A stretch of 32,824 nucleotides of DNA from Larix sibirica. Lineage: Eukaryota; Streptophyta; Pinopsida; Pinales; Pinaceae. The position numbers and the translations under genes were made by a program. The notes under the pieces are model-generated. The model was not told where the DNA came from, did not search any database, and saw only the letters and a list, made by a program, of their open reading frames with translations. Position 1 is the first letter of the stretch. Every line of letters begins with the position of its first letter. This document shows, piece after piece, positions 1 to 10,772 of this stretch. Location: contig NWUY0304353197.1 in NCBI GenBank assembly GCA_004151065.3, positions 1 to 32,824 on the forward strand, written 5' to 3'.

Positions 1-68
1 AAATAATTTTTTTTTAAATTTTTCAGAAATTTCGGGTTCTGACATCATTTGCTTTTGAGTGGGTGGGG

Positions 69-737
69 TGACCGACAATGTCGGTCTTTATTCCAACCCC
101 TTACACTTTTCATTCCTCTCCGGGGCTAATTGAGGGCGTTAGGGTTTATAATATTGGGGATGCCCAAAAGACTGACTTGTCGGGTGAGAAATCTGGTGAT
201 GATGATTCAACTGACACACCAAACCCTCGTTTGGGAGCAGGCCCTCTGCTCTTAGATGATCTAGTGGGCTTTCATACATCGGTTAGAAGGGAGGGTTCTA
301 AAAAATTGTCTGGTGCGGTGGTGCGGTTTAAACGATGAGTAAAATATTACAAAGCTAAGGGTGATATTGATCAATTTGTCCTGGGTAAGGATGTAAATTT
401 GGAAAGGGTCAGTATATTGTCCAAGAGAGAGCTAATCGAAAAAATCAAAGGTGTTAGGGTTTCGCAGATGGAATTGATTGAATGGGCGAATAGTAAGTGG
501 ACTCCAGAGATAGGTTTGGCTCCTCAAATGAGTCTCTTGTCAAAAGGATGGGTCTGTTTTATATTCCCTATTGAAGAGGTTATCCCGTCTATTGTCGTTA
601 AAATTTGGCTTATTAAGGAGGGCTCCTTAGTGTTGAAGAGATGGCACTCTNNCTCTGAAGGCTCTCTAGATGGCTTTGAGGAGCTTGTGGTTCACTCTAT
701 AAGGGCTCTAGATAAGAGGGCTGGGATGGCTCGATAG
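69..737 (+). pseudogene. LINE-type retrotransposon ORF1 remnant, DUF4283-like
   Basis: One frame runs from just after a TGA at 69-71, through an ATG at 78, to TAG at 735-737. It is interrupted only by a TGA at 336-338. Past that stop the same frame stays open and carries a pattern typical of the DUF4283 domain of plant LINE ORF1 proteins: a Trp-rich helix (SQMELIEWANSKW), a strand with KGWVCFIFP, then IWLIKEGSLVLKRWH, where the domain normally reads 'W...G..L.L..W.P'. In plants such proteins are nucleic-acid-binding ORF1 products of non-LTR elements, encoded upstream of an endonuclease/reverse transcriptase ORF. No ORF2 follows, so this is a 5' fragment. The N-terminal 86 residues are acidic and low complexity (GDDDSTDT). 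The family is assigned from the pattern of conserved Trp, Gly and Leu, not from a database match. Confidence 0.58.
651..652. other. Two undetermined bases (NN)
   Basis: Two N characters lie inside the DUF4283-like frame, directly after the codons for KRWHS. The frame is kept across them, so they replace two bases of one codon. They mark an assembly ambiguity and could hide a short length error. Confidence 0.99.
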
Positions 738-2845
738 GTGCTCTTAATGAACGCGGAAGGCTTTGAGCTCAATAAGGCTCAGAAGGCACTCTACCTTATT
801 CTCTTTACTTAAGTGCAACCAACCTACTGACTACCACTTGCATACATCCTTTACTACCTACTTGACCTATTACACTTTGACTTAAGGGCTAGCTCGCATT
901 ATATAGAAGGGCAAGGATAATTAAGATAGAGATAATTAGCCATTTAACTAATAAACGTACTGCCCATTTAGGCTTATGAATGGACTTCTTCAACGTATGC
1001 ATGCTGACATCATATAGTAAGATGTTGTAGTAGATCCAGCTGCTATGTTTATGCCACATTGTATATGAAATAGTAAATATGATTATATGGATTTAACGGG
1101 TTGTTCATAGCCAATCCAAATATGCCAATCCAGACAGGACTGGGGCTGCTACAAGGTAAAAAACTGTATCCATGCAAGTAGAGCAAGTAGAAGAGTATGA
1201 ACTAGTAGAGATGCTAGTTCAAGTCCAAATGTAAATATGCATTTGAAACTTCTCTCTATTTGTACCTGGCCAAGTATATATATATATATGCCAATACCAA
1301 ATATTAACACGACTCTATGGCCATATCATATGTTCAAACCAGGGAGACTAAAGATCTTACTTTGTTTTTGTTCGTATGTATGGGTGGATACACCAATAGC
1401 TTCTTCACAGGAGCGAGCTCATAGAGATAATTCAGGTAGAGTAGAGATGGCTGCAACGTCATGGGTAGGTCTGCCGGTTGTTAGATTTACAAGGGTGTAA
1501 AGGTGTATTCTCCTATTTTGAAAGGAATGGAGACTAAACTGACTAGACTAGTAGAGTTCTTATTAGCTTTGTTTGTTATATATGGAAACATCATATAGTA
1601 ACAGGTATAGATATGCTATATCATACCCAAGTAGAGTAAGCAGAGTCTCTGAGCTCCCAGCTCTGGCATCCACTTGTGGACTTAGTATTGGATCTTCAGA
1701 TCAACGTCTCCACGGCGAAATCTAGGTAGTTAGATTCTGGCTTTCACCAAGGCTAGCACTTGGATTGGAGGGCATGGGCCTATAGATTAGGCCTATAGAT
1801 TACAATTATTAAGCCAGGCAGAACTGCTCTATGCAATTTGAAACTTGTTTTTCAGAGTAGAGCTTAATAGTATCAGAGTTTCTCAATGATGGTTTGATGA
1901 GATGATGAAAGATGTTACTATTGGCTCCATTAATTTTAGAAACTCTTAAGTGTATATTACAGAATCTCCACTTATACCTTAAGTTTTTCCACTCCTACAA
2001 GTTTGCATACAAGCCCGACGATTCCTCCTAGGGTAGGATCTTAGGTTATATAGTTCATAGAATGGTCTTAGGTTATTATTATAATAATAGTTAGAGTTTA
2101 TTATAGGCCAGATATGGTGCCTCAAGTTATAGATATCATGTTGTAAGAGGTGATAGCACAGTGCAGAGTATATCTAGCTATCTTAGGGGTTACTTGAGTA
2201 GTAAAAGAGACAAAGTTAGTAGTATTTTATATATATATAGAGAGAGTCCAGATGGTCACATGCATTTATAGTTTATTCGCAGTATAGTCAGGTAGCGATA
2301 ATCGTAGGTCATCTTCACAAGCTTTGAGTAGCTACTTTAGATTGGTGAGACCACGACATATCATAGCTTTATAAATGCATCCTCCATAGGGGATGTCTCC
2401 TACTTTATAGCCATCACCTTCGTAGTCATAGCCATAGCCACAGCCATATATGAAGGTACCTATTGGAGATACACATGGATAGACGCAACTGAAAGAGGGC
2501 ATTGGGCACTCGTATATTACTGACTACAATTTTATATGTTTTTTTTTTTACATTATATATTTTTGTTGTGTTATGATATACCACACACATAGTTTTGTGC
2601 TTATGTATGATTTTGGCATGAGGCTAGCCCCTGACATGTGGGTGAGTAGTTTCTTTTTATATTTTTAGATAGGCATTATGTAAAAACATTGTTAAGTCAT
2701 ACATATATATATATGCATATGTAGTTATTTATGAGATGCGTGCAAAAGATATAGGCCATACTTCTGCTCCATTTAATTACTTAAGGCTTGGTCCAGACTT
2801 TCTATTATTACTTGCTAAATAAAATATAAATAAAGAGAATAGCTC
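738..2845. other. Gene-free AT-leaning stretch with microsatellites
   Basis: I see no supportable gene. Short TA runs occur near 1275-1290, 2230-2241 and 2703-2715. An AGCCAT-like run lies near 2427-2449. The 14-mer acatcatatagtaa is present twice (1007-1020 and 1588-1601). On the minus strand the AGCCAT run reads as a Gly/Tyr-rich string (YGCGYGYDYEGDGYKVGD, about 2396-2449), most likely a by-product of the microsatellite. The frame at 1237-1500 has no recognisable motif. Confidence 0.7.
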
Positions 2846-3412
2846 ATGCGTAACCAACATGTTCCTCACGTTGCGGAGGTGAAATACTTTCGCCTTGTTT
2901 TGGGCCCTGTGGAACGGGATACGGAATCAGTCTGGGCCCGGGAGGATATTTTGGACAAAATAGGCTTCCTCTTACCACAGGCGGATATAGCCATAGGTAG
3001 GGTGGTAGAACGTCCCAATAATAGGGTAACATACTACCTTGCTATAAGGACACCTAATGCCCCTAATAAGAGGGCACTAAAGGCGGATATCCATAAAGCC
3101 TTCCCTAACATTTCCAATATTATTATTCGCGAAAGGCGCGAGTGGTATAAGATGCGAAACCGCATCATGCATAAGGATCCTTTTTTCTTATTCATGCCGG
3201 GGGTAAGACCACAAGCTATTCCAAAGGGGGGTACTAAATATGAGCAACAGAGGGGTAAGGATCCTCCTCTAGCCATAACTGAGCCTTGTTTACAGTATCT
3301 TTGGATGGGAAACCTACCCACAGGAGAAAAAACAATTTTTACACCTGTCATGCTATACCCTCACCTATGTAAGGAGAGCGAAGGAGTACATTTCATTTTT
3401 CTCGTTTCCTAA
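2846..3412 (+). CDS. Unidentified 188-codon reading frame, possibly a degenerate Rep-like (HUH) protein
   Basis: This is the longest open frame in the window (ATG 2846, TAA 3410-3412). An in-frame TAG six bases before the ATG (2840-2842) fixes the 5' limit. Composition is balanced and not low complexity. The product is basic, with a possible strand near residues 13-19 (KYFRLVL), another at 61-69 (VTYYLAIRT), a helix at 77-86 (ALKADIHKAF), an Arg-rich stretch at 92-107 and IMHKDPF at 107-113. A later segment, YLWMGNLPTGEKT (151-163), is loosely P-loop-like. The order and spacing recall rolling-circle Rep proteins (motif I, HUH motif, Tyr/Lys motif, then helicase P-loop). However, the HUH histidines are absent and the P-loop is not canonical, so the assignment is weak. 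The frame continues past the stop (next entry). It could instead be a fragment of an unrelated unknown gene. Confidence 0.42.
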   Translation: MRNQHVPHVAEVKYFRLVLGPVERDTESVWAREDILDKIGFLLPQADIAIGRVVERPNNRVTYYLAIRTPNAPNKRALKADIHKAFPNISNIIIRERREWYKMRNRIMHKDPFFLFMPGVRPQAIPKGGTKYEQQRGKDPPLAITEPCLQYLWMGNLPTGEKTIFTPVMLYPHLCKESEGVHFIFLVS

Positions 3413-3757
3413 TCAATTTCTCCATGCACCTCTATTTCTGCATGCGAGTCTTACTGGTACTATACTCTTTATAAGGCACTTGCCAAATTCATTCCCTCGT
3501 CTACCGGACTTAGTATTTCTCGATGGTCTCTGCTCGTTCATTGTTACACTCCGATTGCTCTTTCTAATGCATGTAGATTCCTGCGCAAGCAGCGGGCGGT
3601 TTTTGCCAATTTAAGCAAGGAAATTGCAGGGAAGGTTCAAAGCATTAGTGTATGGTATTTGGTATATAAACTATCCATTGGACCCGAGTTCCAAACCCTG
3701 GCAAGTCTATTACCAACCTCCTCACTTACCCGCCCTTACAACCCACCCTCACACTAA
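3413..3757 (+). pseudogene. In-frame continuation of the 2846 frame beyond a single TAA
   Basis: Directly after the TAA at 3410-3412 the same frame stays open for 114 codons and ends at TAA 3755-3757. No start codon is needed if it once belonged to the upstream frame. The translation is non-repetitive, with an aromatic stretch (SYWYYTLYKALAKF) and a basic segment (ACRFLRKQRAVFANLSKE). Together with 2846-3412 this makes about 303 codons with one stop. The stop is one C-to-T change away from a Gln codon, so recent inactivation of one gene is plausible. An open run of this length is unusual for this window, where frames rarely exceed 100 codons. Confidence 0.35.
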
Positions 3758-4479
3758 CCTATAGTTACTCACACTGACGTGCCTCCTGCCCCGACCAATT
3801 GATTCAGCCAGGAATGCAATGCTTAGTAGATATGGCACTACTCTATTCAACTTTTTACCTTACCTTACCTTGTTACCCAACCCCTATCCACCACCCTTTA
3901 TAGACTTTAGCTGAAGGTCTATTGCACAAGAAGACAATTAAGGTTCTGCTACTCAGAGATAGAGCCTTAACCCAAGAGTCTTTCCTAGACTAATATTTAC
4001 ACTAGCCCCATGGAATAGAGTCATACAAGTGTTAGGTCAGGTACGAAGTGCTTGCTCGAGAAAAGGAGAACAAGGCTTGTGGGGTCATACGTAAGCGCTG
4101 AAAACCCTACCCGGGGTCACGAAGTGGCAAGCAAGCAGCGACGCTACGGCGGCGTAAGGCTATACAGGGACCACTGATGCTCCTGCCTTTAGTGCTTATG
4201 GGGTGATGACCAGGTACTGGGTATTTCTAAGCTGGGTTTCAATCTGCTTTTGCATCCGAAAAGAGCGGAGGCACAGCCAAGGAGGGAGGCGGTACTATAA
4301 GGTTCTATTTGGGCTTAGGCACATAGTAATAGTGCTTTTTACCTTCTGGTTTAATAATCGGACGGGAAGTGAGCCCTCAGCAGCTGATGGACCAATAGCA
4401 AAGTGTGTCAAGGTCTATATGGTAGTAGTTGAAAAAAGCAGCATCTAAGGCGCAGGCACTACCTATAGCAGGGGCAGCT
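3758..4479. other. Intergenic stretch, no supported gene
   Basis: There is a short TTACC-type repeat run near 3850-3875, and a locally GC-rich patch with clustered GCAAGC/GACGCTACGGCGGCG words near 4125-4160. The 81-codon frame at 4203-4448 has no recognisable domain and is not supported as a gene. Confidence 0.6.
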
Positions 4480-4486
4480 TGATAAT

Positions 4487-4712
4487 CTATTGATTCGTAC
4501 GGTAAATTAGTACTTGCTATTATATCCAATGCATCTTTCAACATTGGGTCCACTTCTATGCAACTACCAAATAAACGGATTATGACTCTACCTACGTTGC
4601 TACTGAAATTGGGACTGCGCTTTGAACTGGATCTGCCTACATTGTATCTGCATCGTCTCCAAGAGCAAACGCTTATGTTATAACATCACTGAGAGTAGCT
4701 GGATCTTTCTGA
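4487..4712 (+). repeat. Ala/Ser/Thr/Gly-rich coding-like segment, copy 1 (+)
   Basis: Codons of the form GCN, TCN, ACN and GGN with scattered Tyr and Val dominate one frame, for example STYVATEIGTAL and TGSAYIVSASSPRANAYV, with one internal stop and one frame change. The composition matches other segments up to 8010 and one near 15.5 kb, so these look like members of one degenerate repeat family. No function can be read from it. Confidence 0.4.
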
Positions 4713-5011
4713 TTGGGGTAAAGGCCATAGCTCACAAATTGTATAAAGTGCTTCCTAGGGCCTTTCCATAACTAGCCATGTATCTTTGGACTTTGTATGG
4801 AACGTGGATTCTAGGCTGCTACCTTCGGTCTTGGTGGGCTTTGGTATGGCTTCGGTCGTGAGCTTAGGCTTTGCTTTTCTTCTGCCAGTTCACTTTGGCT
4901 TCGCTTAGCTCCTGCCAGCATTAGAGGTATTCGGCTTTACTTCAGTCAGTATTCATAATTAACAGGGATTGGTACAGGGGTTGGTTAGGAACAAAGGTCA
5001 AGCTTACCGGT

Positions 5012-5230
5012 TCAAACTGGAAGGAATCCCAAACGGGTTACTACCACCTTTGCTCCCGAAACTGGTGGCTTTTCAAAAGTTGAATCACCAGTCCCATATA
5101 AAGTTGCACTAGTTGCACGAGTTGGAGCTGATCCGGTTCGAGAATAAGTTGAACTCATTGATCCCATTGATCTGGTCCCACCAGCAGAGGAAACAAAGGC
5201 TTCACCCACAGATTCACCATAAACATATAC
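5012..5230 (-). repeat. Ala/Ser/Thr/Gly-rich coding-like segment, copy 2 (-)
   Basis: On the minus strand an open frame reads GEAFVSSAGGTRSMGSMSS, then TYSRTGSAPTRATSATLYGT and on to a Pro/Val-rich tail. The bias towards Ser, Thr, Gly and Ala is the same as in the plus-strand neighbours, but in the opposite orientation. Confidence 0.42.
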
Positions 5231-5319
5231 AGATACACTAGTAGCAGGGGCGGAGGTAAAGGCACCCGCCTTTGCTATGGGGCTTAAATTGCTTCAACAA
5301 GATCAACTGAGTAAACTGG

Positions 5320-5503
5320 GTATAGATCTCGATATGGAACCTCCCCACCAGTGTATGGTTCTCAAAATGGAAAGGACGCTGCGGGCTTATCTCCTGCATA
5401 TGGGAACTCTGCTTCTTAAGCGATTGATATTGCTTCCACTCGAGAATTTACTACTAGCTTTGCTCTTGATATTTCATACGGAGCCGGCAGAGCAGACGCA
5501 TTG
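5320..5503 (+). repeat. Gly/Ala/Ser/Tyr-rich coding-like segment, copy 3 (+)
   Basis: One plus-strand frame reads SPPVYGSQNGKDAAGLSPAY and continues with ASTREFTTSFALDISYGAGR, with one stop. The bias matches the neighbouring copies. A second open frame here (5277-5504) is Leu-rich and is the shifted reading of the same repeat, so I do not call it a gene. Confidence 0.4.
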
Positions 5504-6769
5504 ATAGACAAGGTTAAGATAGAGTTTTTTATGGGCCTTACCTTTATTTCAAAAACTTTCTATAGACCATAGACCAATTGGGATCCAGTGCCATATCCAC
5601 CACCAGAAGAATAGGCAGCCATAGCATAGTATCGTCAGTTTCAGATTGATTGCCCTAATGTACCCATTGCCCGTAAATGAGCTGCTTTACCCAGTCCTAG
5701 TCATTTTTGACCTGATTTACCAAGTTTACCCTGCATCTGAGTCAAGTACTACCAGTAGCATAGAGAGCATAGGCGGGGCCAGTTAAGGAGAAGAATCAGG
5801 GAGCGTAATTATTTTATATTGCATTCCCATAAAGGGATTCCCCATCAAAGGTAGCAGGTCAAGATCCGGTTCCAGTAGTTTGAGATCGAGATCGAGAGAC
5901 ATAACCACTGGTTTAAGAGCCAAAGAAGCTATCCTCCGTTCCAATGAGTCAACTATGGCACATCGATTTACTATTTGGTAGGTTAATAACGTAAATAATT
6001 AGATCAACTTCGGTTGAGCGGCAAGATAAGATCAAAGCCCATAGCGGTACTAAGACATACATACCCGACCCGACGCACTCATTCTTTCACGCCAAAACTC
6101 CAGGCCATCTAACTCCCGTAGTACACATTACAACCAACTGACTAAAAAGACTCTACATGACTCGCCACCTGCCTGCCACCAATAACCATACTAGGTATAA
6201 GCCCCCCCGATCATCGATGTAAACAAAGCCCAAAGAAAAGCGCATACCGTAAAAAGGAGAATATACTACAACGCGACGCTTCAGGCGAACGGATCATCAT
6301 TGGTAAATCAAAGCATACCCTGTTGGACATAAAACGTTACGTCCCGTAGACATTCTAATTAGAAAACGCTGCAACCCTCTGTATGGACCACCATAAGCAA
6401 GCATGACACGCCAACTAATCTAAAGACGCTATGCTCCGAATATAGACTTTCATGCAAATGAAAGCTCGACGCCCACTGACTGGCTTATATCAATAATGCA
6501 ATATAACGCGAGCGACTACCCGGTAAGAGAATATAGGTACCAAAAGCAAAGGCCATGGAGGCAGATTAAATTCTAGATTGAGATCCAAGGCTTTAAGTTA
6601 TATTTCAATATCCATAGCCCGAAACATCCCTTTTAGTTTTCTCACCAGCATCAACAGAAAAGCGAGTAGCACCCAAGCCAGCAAGAGCGAAGGTAGCGCA
6701 GAAAGAAAAGAGCAAGGGTTCAAGAAAGAACAAGTTTCAGAGCCTTCCCTTAGTTCTAGAGTCTTCAGT
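5504..6769. other. Spacer between repeat copies, no supported gene
   Basis: Traces of the same Ala/Ser/Gly/Thr-rich composition appear around 5560-5960 on either strand, but they are too broken to delimit. From about 5970 to 6540 the sequence is ordinary, without long frames. The overlapping 70- and 106-codon frames around 6578-6918 are mutual shadows over the next repeat copy. Confidence 0.5.
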
Positions 6770-7045
6770 AAAGGATCCCGCGCTGGATGACCCACTAATT
6801 CCAGTCCCCACCGTTTGAGTATGAGCACAACCACGAACAGAGGCATCATAGGATGATGCGCTCCTTCGCTTGGTTCCATGTCCAGATGCAGAGCCATTTT
6901 CTCCAGGAGTAGCACCACGGTAAGTGGGAGAGGTTAGGGCAGGAGAAACAGAATCACACGAAGTAACAGTTTCAATGCCAATTCCATCTTGAAAGCTGGT
7001 GCCAGGTGCCTTCCCTGCCTATGTTGCTCCCAAATAAAAGAAGCC
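6770..7045 (-). repeat. Gly/Ser/Ala/Thr-rich coding-like segment, copy 4 (-)
   Basis: The minus strand is open for about 90 codons in a frame other than the longest-ORF frame. It includes SFQDGIGIETVTSCDSVSPA, SPTYRGATPGENGSASGHGT and TGISGSSSAGSFTED. This is the best preserved copy. It abuts copy 5 on the opposite strand, so the two read divergently from about 7045. Confidence 0.45.
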
Positions 7046-7378
7046 TTCGCCCCAACTAGTGGTGGTGGTTCCACTCAGTCCATTGAATCGATGGCTGGAT
7101 CAATAGGAACTCTAAATACAACAGCTTTGGAATTGGTGCTTACACCTCTGCGCTCCTAACACTATTACTTTTATTGTTCAGGCAACTGGTTCTTCAATGG
7201 AGTAAATTGCCCTTGCGACCGAAACTTCTTTCTTTGCTTCGGGTGCCCATGCTCCTGGGTTTCTATATCGATCGCGATCTGTGCTTGGATTTGTTTATAC
7301 GCTGCTGACTGTGCCGCCCTTACCACCGATGCTGCTGGGTCAACAACAGAGGGTCTGCTCGAACTGCTACTGCCTTAG
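7046..7378 (+). repeat. Gly/Ser/Ala/Thr-rich coding-like segment, copy 5 (+)
   Basis: The plus strand begins FAPTSGGGSTQSIESMAGSI at 7046 and is open to a TAA near 7157. Similar text resumes at about 7301 (ADCAALTTDAAGSTTEG) until a stop at about 7376. With copy 4 it forms a head-to-head pair. Confidence 0.42.
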
Positions 7379-7761
7379 CTTGAACTAGCACTGATACTCG
7401 AACAGGAAGGTATTCCGGTGCGGGGTCTCTCGCAAACTATTGATCCAGGAAGGAAGCTAGATGGGATGCCATTGGTTCCTATAGCGATGAAACCTCTGTT
7501 TCCACTACCTTTGCCTCTTGCTCGTCTTTTTTGCCCATCAGATAGGGAAAAAGCTAGTAACGGATGGTGGTCAAAAGTAGAAAAAAGCGATTCTACCTAT
7601 ACTGGCGTAGCATCAATGGTAAGATTATTAAACAGGTGGTGTTTCATCGGGTAGACTCACCAAAACTGCCTGTGCTATTGTATCTGCCTATAGTAGATAC
7701 TGCCTTAGCCCATGCCGCTAGTGCCTTTCTCCTCCGTTTATGGTTCTGATACAATAGATGT

Positions 7762-8010
7762 TGCTTAAGCTGCCTATGTTGCCACCTTTGATGCTTGCTC
7801 TGCTCCCACCTTAGTTTCTATCGCTTCTGATACTGTGGGGTCCACTATTGGATATGGAACCTGGAAAGGGGACTCTAGAGCCGGATCTACTGCATTTGAA
7901 TCTCTGGATATGTCTAATATGCCGTTGGTTCAACTGCGAGGTCAGCTGCTGATTCAATTAGGGAAACTGCCCTTGTTTCTTCACTTTGCTCGGGCCATTC
8001 CTAGGTGTGT
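7762..8010 (+). repeat. Ala/Ser/Thr/Gly-rich coding-like segment, copy 6 (+)
   Basis: The frame reads AAYVATFDACSAPTLVSIAS, then DTVGSTIGYGTW and SRAGSTAFESLDMSN, before fading into a Leu-rich tail. The AAYVAT opening resembles STYVATE in copy 1. The stretch 7379-7761 between copies holds only overlapping out-of-frame ORFs and no supported gene. Confidence 0.42.
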
Positions 8011-8086
8011 ATACATAACTTAATTGTGATGTTCCTATTAGATATATGTCTTAAATGGTGATGGGAAAGCTGCTGAGTAAACGGGG

Positions 8087-8109
8087 TTAGTTGGGTTAAC
8101 TCCAACTAA
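8087..8109. repeat. Short near-perfect palindrome (hairpin)
   Basis: The arms ttagttgg and ccaactaa are exact reverse complements around a seven-base loop gttaact, which itself contains the palindrome gttaac. No gene ends nearby, so a terminator role is not supported. Confidence 0.6.
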
Positions 8110-9059
8110 GGCTGGATCCGTCTTTTTATTTGGATATACTTCAATAGCTAGGAGTGCCTCTGCTACCGGATAAGCCTCGTTGTTCCTATCATGATTATGG
8201 GAGACCACCTATTTGTTTCGAGATTCCCTGATTCTTATATACTTCTATTGGGTAAAGCATCTGCCTGGGCGGACCTTCATTCTATTCAGAATTTGAATAT
8301 AGCGAATGGTACCTTGTATTCAACACGCTGATATAGAGGCGGTGCATCTCCTGTCCGGTCACAATCACAATTGGCGGCTTGCTCTATTGCCGCCCGCTTT
8401 GGATCCGCCTCTCACACTGGAACTTAAAGCAGTCCTTCCCGCACATGTAGTAGTATGACCCGGAGCACGTGTAGTAAATAGTATGACCATCTCTAGATGT
8501 AGTGAATGACACGCCCTCTTTTTCACTCCAATTTGAAGCACGAATTGAACGAAAAGATCAATAGGCCCCACCTCCGCCAACCAATGGATAATGGATTTTT
8601 CTCAATAATTCCCCGGCTAATGAAAAGATCGATAGATAGACCTATTATTTCCCTTATATCACATGTGGGGGTCCCCTACGCCCCATTAGTCTTCCGATCT
8701 ACTCCACCGAAGCCACGCCATTTGTGCGTACCAGGATGGTACCAGAACAATGGACGTGAAGGTGATACTTTGCCGTTTAGTCCTAATTGAAGACGAATGA
8801 CTAGGGCCACACCCACCCCTATTTGAACTATAGCTGCTGGACTATCCTTACCGAGGAACCTAACTACTTTTAGCTGGACCGAAACCTGGGTTAACCCTTA
8901 TAATTTATACCTAGGAGGCAAGACTATCTTTCCAGAAAGCACCATTTGCCGGACCAAATAAACTATGCCGTTAAACTCCACATTACTCCTCGATGGGTCA
9001 TCTGGGGGTCTTCAGCTTTGTTAGGCCATCCTTCACCCCCGGTTAGCCAGTTATATTAC
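8110..9059. other. Intergenic stretch with one orphan frame
   Basis: The only notable reading frame is plus-strand 8506-8790 (94 codons, ATG to TGA). It is not low complexity but matches no family I recognise and has no upstream signal that I can defend. It is most likely a chance frame. The rest shows no gene, RNA or mobile element. Confidence 0.45.
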
Positions 9060-9086
9060 CTGAACTGAACTGAGCTGAACTGAACT
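9060..9086. repeat. CTGAA pentanucleotide microsatellite
   Basis: Five consecutive CTGAA units (the third reads CTGAG) are followed by CT. A separate weak echo (TTGAACTGAAGG) follows about ten bases later. Confidence 0.85.
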
Positions 9087-10687
9087 TTGGAAATTGAACT
9101 GAAGGGTGATAGGCAGGCAAGCGCTCGGGGTTCTATCCGGTTGGTTACCTGGCAAAAATAGAGTCCCAAGTTCTATATAGTTCCCCACCAGTGTGGGAAG
9201 GCAATAAAGGGCCCTATCAGGATTAGAAACCAACCTGACTCCGCCAGTTAGGCGCTATCATGAGGAAGCCCATACTGACTAGCTATACGGAATTGATTAG
9301 GCTAAATCCGGAGGGAGGAGAATGGCTCCCCCGGTCAGAGGAGTCATAGCAGGGGTGTGGGCAAGCCGGGACAATCGGATGAGAGGACTAGCTAACATTC
9401 AGAGGGGGTGTGGGATGGCGGGGAAGGCAATAGAGCCCTCTAGTCGGGAACAGAAGGAAGGACTCACAGAAATAAACAAGCATTGCTTAATAGCTTAAGA
9501 TTAGGAGCCTGCAGGGCTAAAAAGACAGGCCATCTTTTCACTTGCAAATTTGCCATTTATAAGGGTGGTCAATCGAGGAATGGGCAGGGTAGCCACTAAA
9601 AAAAAGCCTTGGCGTAAAAGTCGAGTAACACTTTTTATTGGATTTGTTACAACAAGCAGTCTCCTGGTAACCTAAGTTAGAGAAAGGGTAATCTTACCAA
9701 GAAGGTAGGTAGGCGATAACCCCTTACCGATAAAGTATACTACTATCTATAAGGTAATACCTTTATTTCAGGACCTTACTTTCTAGCTCTTTTACTGGAA
9801 AAAAAGAAAGAAAGGAGAATCTCTAGCCTTTCCTTAGTAATTGATTGAATAGGTTTGATAGGACTGACTGTGAAATTTGTTAATCCCAGGAAATACTGAT
9901 TATCGCCCGGAGATGATCATAGATTGCTGATATCTAGGCTATGGGTCAGGCCGGAAGGATAGAGAGTTAAGGCAGGCAGTTATAAGGTGGTTTTATATGA
10001 ACCAACTTCTCCAATCCCGATGTTGGGTGTCCAGGAGACCTTACAACCCACAATCCAATGCACTAGTTTAATCTACAGCCATACTGATTCAGAGCTTTGT
10101 TGGTGGAATGATGTGGTGAGGAACTTTTATATAACAGCTAAATAATGGAATCTGGAGTGCCACGTAGAGTGAGCAGAATACATTATATGAGATTGCTTGT
10201 ATAAAAAGAAAGTATTGGGTTTCAACACCAATGATGGTAGCTATGTCTTGTATTTGCATTGGGTTCGAAACCGAGCACTATACAACAATAAGAATTGAAC
10301 ACACAGAGAACCTTTATGGTGTCTCAGTTTTGAGCATTTGGAGTGATTCAATTCAGTTGGATATCCACATGCAGAGAAGTTGCACTGAAAACATAGTCCT
10401 CAGTGACAGAGTGTTGCAGAGCCTTGGTTTCCTTTTATTGGCCCGATTACTATTGTGTTTTAGCTGGTTGATGCGTGGATCCAAGTAATTTATTGAGATA
10501 TTGATTGATTACATAAAAGCCTAGTTGTTGGGTGATGCCACCTTGCCCGGATAGTTAGTGATTTATAAATAAAAGCCATCAAAGAGAACATCTTTCTATA
10601 GACGACTGAACGACCAAACACCGAACCAAATAGGACCCAAATTCCCGCCCAGATTGATAAGTACCGCTTTCGTTTAGTCAATCATAT
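9087..10687. other. Gene-free stretch
   Basis: No supported gene. The 85-codon frame at 10231-10488 has a hydrophobic C-terminus but no recognisable domain. A purine-rich patch with GGGGAGG-like words lies near 9300-9440. Confidence 0.6.
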
Positions 10688-10772
10688 GCCTTCTCCCTCG
10701 CACTTATACTCCTTTCGACTCCTTCTTTCCTCCCTCTCCCTTACCCTCTTTCTACTCCTTTCGTCTACTTCC
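10688..10772. repeat. Pyrimidine-rich tract with a short direct repeat
   Basis: About 85 bases are almost all C and T on the plus strand. The word tactcctttcg occurs at 10707-10717 and again at 10753-10763. A GC-richer block (gatcgctacgctccgg) follows at 10785-10800. Confidence 0.7.

Noticed and set aside
6598-6918. 106-codon minus-strand Leu-rich frame
   Set aside because: It is the shifted reading of the Gly/Ser/Ala/Thr-rich repeat copy; the other frame shows the clearer bias.
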